Source: Clostridium algifaecis (GTDB lineage: Bacteria > Bacillota > Clostridia > Clostridiales > Clostridiaceae). From it: DNA of 64,000 bases. Positions within the stretch are counted from its first letter, which is position 1. The number at the start of each line of letters is the position of its first letter. Where the stretch lies: contig NZ_JAGGLM010000010.1 of the NCBI RefSeq assembly GCF_017874415.1, positions 21,825 to 85,824 on the forward strand, written 5' to 3'. The notes beneath the pieces are model-generated. The model was not told where the DNA came from. It did not search any database and saw only the letters and a list, made by a program, of their open reading frames with translations. Positions 62,506-64,000 of the stretch are shown in pieces. Both the position numbers and the translations under genes were made by a program.

Positions 62506-63038
62506 TCCCCTTCCTCCTTGTTATCAGAATTATTTTGTAAATTTTTGATTTTATCCCTTATCTCAGCAGCTTTTTCATACTCTTCAAGAGTTATAGCCTT
62601 TTGAAGATCTTGTTTTAACTTTAAAAGATTTCTTCTTTCTATAATATTCTTTCCAGCCCTTTTCGGTATTTTCCCTGTATGTTCTAAATTTGCCTGAACT
62701 CTTTTAATTATTGGCTGCAATATACTTGAAAAGTTATCATAACATTCGCTGCAACCTACAAGTCCTGTTTTTTTGAATTCTCTATATGAAGTACCACAAT
62801 TTTTGCAGGTTATATCAAAATCATCCTGAGTTGTACTTGTATTATTCATGTAATTCATTATTCCACTCAATATATTTTGAAAACTAAATGGTGATACAAA
62901 ATCTATCTGAGGCACAAAACTCAGTTCACCATGTTCCATTGCACATTTTTCACATAAATTAATATCCTGTTTAGCTCCATTTACTATCTTAGTTATGTGT
63001 ACAGTAGCTTCATTTTTTTTACATATATCACACAGCAT
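62502..63038 (-). CDS. mcsA: McsA, zinc-binding activator of McsB
   Basis: 178 residues from the ATG at 63038, six bases after GGGGTG (M-L-C-D-I-C-K-K-N). Four C-x-x-C pairs (C-D-I-C, C-E-K-C, C-K-N-C, C-S-E-C) form two zinc sites. A UVR-like motif (L-E-E-Y-E-K-A-A-E-I-R-D-K-I) ends it. It activates the arginine kinase. Confidence 0.95.
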   Translation of the reverse strand: MLCDICKKNEATVHITKIVNGAKQDINLCEKCAMEHGELSFVPQIDFVSPFSFQNILSGIMNYMNNTSTTQDDFDITCKNCGTSYREFKKTGLVGCSECYDNFSSILQPIIKRVQANLEHTGKIPKRAGKNIIERRNLLKLKQDLQKAITLEEYEKAAEIRDKIKNLQNNSDNKEEGE

Positions 63039-63093
63039 GTTATCACCCCACAGTTCTATATTAAACATATTTTAACCATATGAATATATTTTA

Positions 63094-63561
63094 CTAATTT
63101 TCATTAAATATTACAATTATAGCAGATTTAAATATATTGGCCCTAACCTTATTTCTGTTATCTACAAACTCAGTAAAATTTCTATCATTAATCACTGCCT
63201 TCAATATATCAACTTCTCTATCTGATATAATGTCTGCTTCAAATAATCCATCTATAATTTGGACAGCAGAATTATAGGTTATACTATCCCCTATTTTTTC
63301 AATTATAATGTCAAGTAAATTCTTGTTACAACTACAAGATATCCTACTTATAATTATACATCCGCCACCGCCTCTTTTACTTTCTATATAATATCCTTTA
63401 TCTACAGTAAATCTAGTTGTTAAAACATAATTTATTTGAGAAGGAGCACAACTAAAATGATTAGCTAATTCATTTCTTCCAATTTGCAATTTAAGCTCAT
63501 CACTGCTTTCCAGCATACTTTTGATAAATTCTTCTATTACATCAGATAATCTTGCCACCAT
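63094..63561 (-). CDS. ctsR: Class III stress repressor CtsR
   Basis: The 155-residue repressor has the winged-helix (N-H-F-S-C-A-P-S-Q-I-N-Y-V-L) and the heat-sensing glycine-rich wing S-K-R-G-G-G-G-C-I-I. It blocks its own operon at the site just upstream and is released during heat or protein stress. The ATG lies after GAAGGTGAT. Confidence 0.96.
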   Translation of the reverse strand: MVARLSDVIEEFIKSMLESSDELKLQIGRNELANHFSCAPSQINYVLTTRFTVDKGYYIESKRGGGGCIIISRISCSCNKNLLDIIIEKIGDSITYNSAVQIIDGLFEADIISDREVDILKAVINDRNFTEFVDNRNKVRANIFKSAIIVIFNEN

Positions 63562-63590
63562 ATCACCTTCTTGATTTTAGCAATATCATT

Positions 63591-63607
63591 TTTGACCTTC
63601 TTTGACT
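63591..63607 (-). promoter_or_regulatory. CtsR operator
   Basis: The minus strand reads AGTCAAA-GAA-GGTCAAA, a full match to the CtsR heptad direct repeat (RGTCAAA-NAN-RGTCAAA). It starts nine bases downstream of the -10 box of the ctsR promoter. Confidence 0.92.
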
Positions 63608-63615
63608 TTAATTAA

Positions 63616-63644
63616 ATGATATTATTATAAAGTTATTTTATCAA
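63616..63644 (-). promoter_or_regulatory. Sigma-A promoter of the ctsR operon
   Basis: TTGATA (63639-63644), 17-bp spacer, TATCAT (63616-63621) on the minus strand, directly followed by the CtsR operator. Confidence 0.7.
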
Positions 63645-63748
63645 CTTTTATATTTCTCAAAATATAGCATTTTTCAAGTTGTATATAAATATACATCATT
63701 ATTGCTTTACTTTTCTAATCTATGCTACATTTTATATTAACAAAAATA

Positions 63749-63777
63749 AAGCAAATCAAGAATAACCTGATTTGCTT
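63749..63777 (-). terminator. Terminator of the rRNA/tRNA-Asn operon
   Basis: AAGCAAATCA (63749-63758) pairs with TGATTTGCTT (63768-63777) around a 9-base loop; the minus strand continues T-A-T-T-T-T-T-G. It lies 44 bases after tRNA-Asn. Confidence 0.85.
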
Positions 63778-63820
63778 AATATACTCTATTTGATATTCAA
63801 TTAATATTCAAAAAATAAAA

Positions 63821-63895
63821 TGGCTCCGTGGAGAGGGCTCGAACCTCCAACCCTTCGGTTAACAGCCGAATGCTCAACCATTGAGCTACCACGGA
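63821..63895 (-). tRNA. tRNA-Asn (anticodon GTT)
   Basis: Acceptor T-C-C-G-T-G-G pairs with C-C-A-C-G-G-A; anticodon loop C-T-G-T-T-A-A gives GTT; CCA is encoded. 75 nt, about 10 bases after the 5S rRNA. Confidence 0.97.
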
Positions 63896-63905
63896 ACATT
63901 TTTTT

Positions 63906-64000
63906 ACCTGGCGATTACCTAACCTTCCACAGGGCCACCCCTGCAGTACTTTCGGCACAATGAAGCTTAACCTGCCTGTTCGGAATGGGAAGGAGTGTTA
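63906..64000 (-). rRNA. rrf: 5S rRNA, 3' part (gene continues beyond the window)
   Basis: The minus strand has the 5S core (C-C-C-A-T-T-C-C-G-A-A-C, then G-A-A-G-x-T-T-A-A-G-C-style helix III sequence) and ends in A-T-C-G-C-C-A-G-G-T. The first 20 or so bases are outside the window. Confidence 0.95.

Overview
The window is low-GC Firmicute DNA, most probably from a spore-forming Clostridium sensu stricto (cluster I). This rests on the AT-rich codon use, the L24 and S14 zinc forms, the sporulation genes cwlD and sigH, the ctsR-mcsA-mcsB-clpC and radA-disA blocks, a split class I fumarase, and a thioredoxin reductase that looks like the clostridial ferredoxin-dependent type. The species cannot be fixed from sequence alone; the acetogen/C. 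kluyveri-like clade is a reasonable guess. Nearly every gene is on the minus strand, so transcription runs from high to low coordinates. Only the sigma-54 regulator at 5399 and a small protein at 56007 are on the plus strand.

Region by region, in descending coordinates: the 3' part of an rRNA operon (5S, tRNA-Asn); the CtsR regulon operon ctsR-mcsA-mcsB-clpC followed by radA-disA; yacL-ispD; cysS-mrnC-rlmB-yacP; sigH; tRNA-Gly, tRNA-Thr and one tuf copy; rpmG-secE-nusG-rplK-rplA-(L10 leader)-rplJ-rplL-rpoB-rpoC; the str operon (L7Ae-like, rpsL, rpsG, fusA, second tuf); the S10/spc/alpha superoperon from rpsJ to rplQ, including secY, adk, a map remnant, a KOW protein and infA; ecfA1-ecfA2-ecfT-truA; rplM-rpsI; and cwlD.

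The low-coordinate 12 kb is the less conserved part. It holds a GntR regulator, fumA-fumB with an orphan citX, two TPR membrane proteins, a lipoprotein, ptsI with a divergent sigma-54 activator, and a thioredoxin/thioredoxin reductase pair cut by the window edge.

The most unusual unit is at 3400-7411. The PTS enzyme I gene has a textbook -24/-12 sigma-54 promoter and an array of TGATA-N5-TATCA palindromes. The divergent gene encodes an activator (HPr-like domain, two PAS, AAA+, Fis-type HTH) whose HPr-like domain keeps the phosphorylatable His15. This suggests a closed circuit in which enzyme I could phosphorylate the activator of its own gene. Other notable items are a truncated methionine aminopeptidase gene in the spc operon, a thioredoxin pair behind a CsoR/CstR-type operator, and two tuf copies that differ at only two visible bases over about 1.23 kb.
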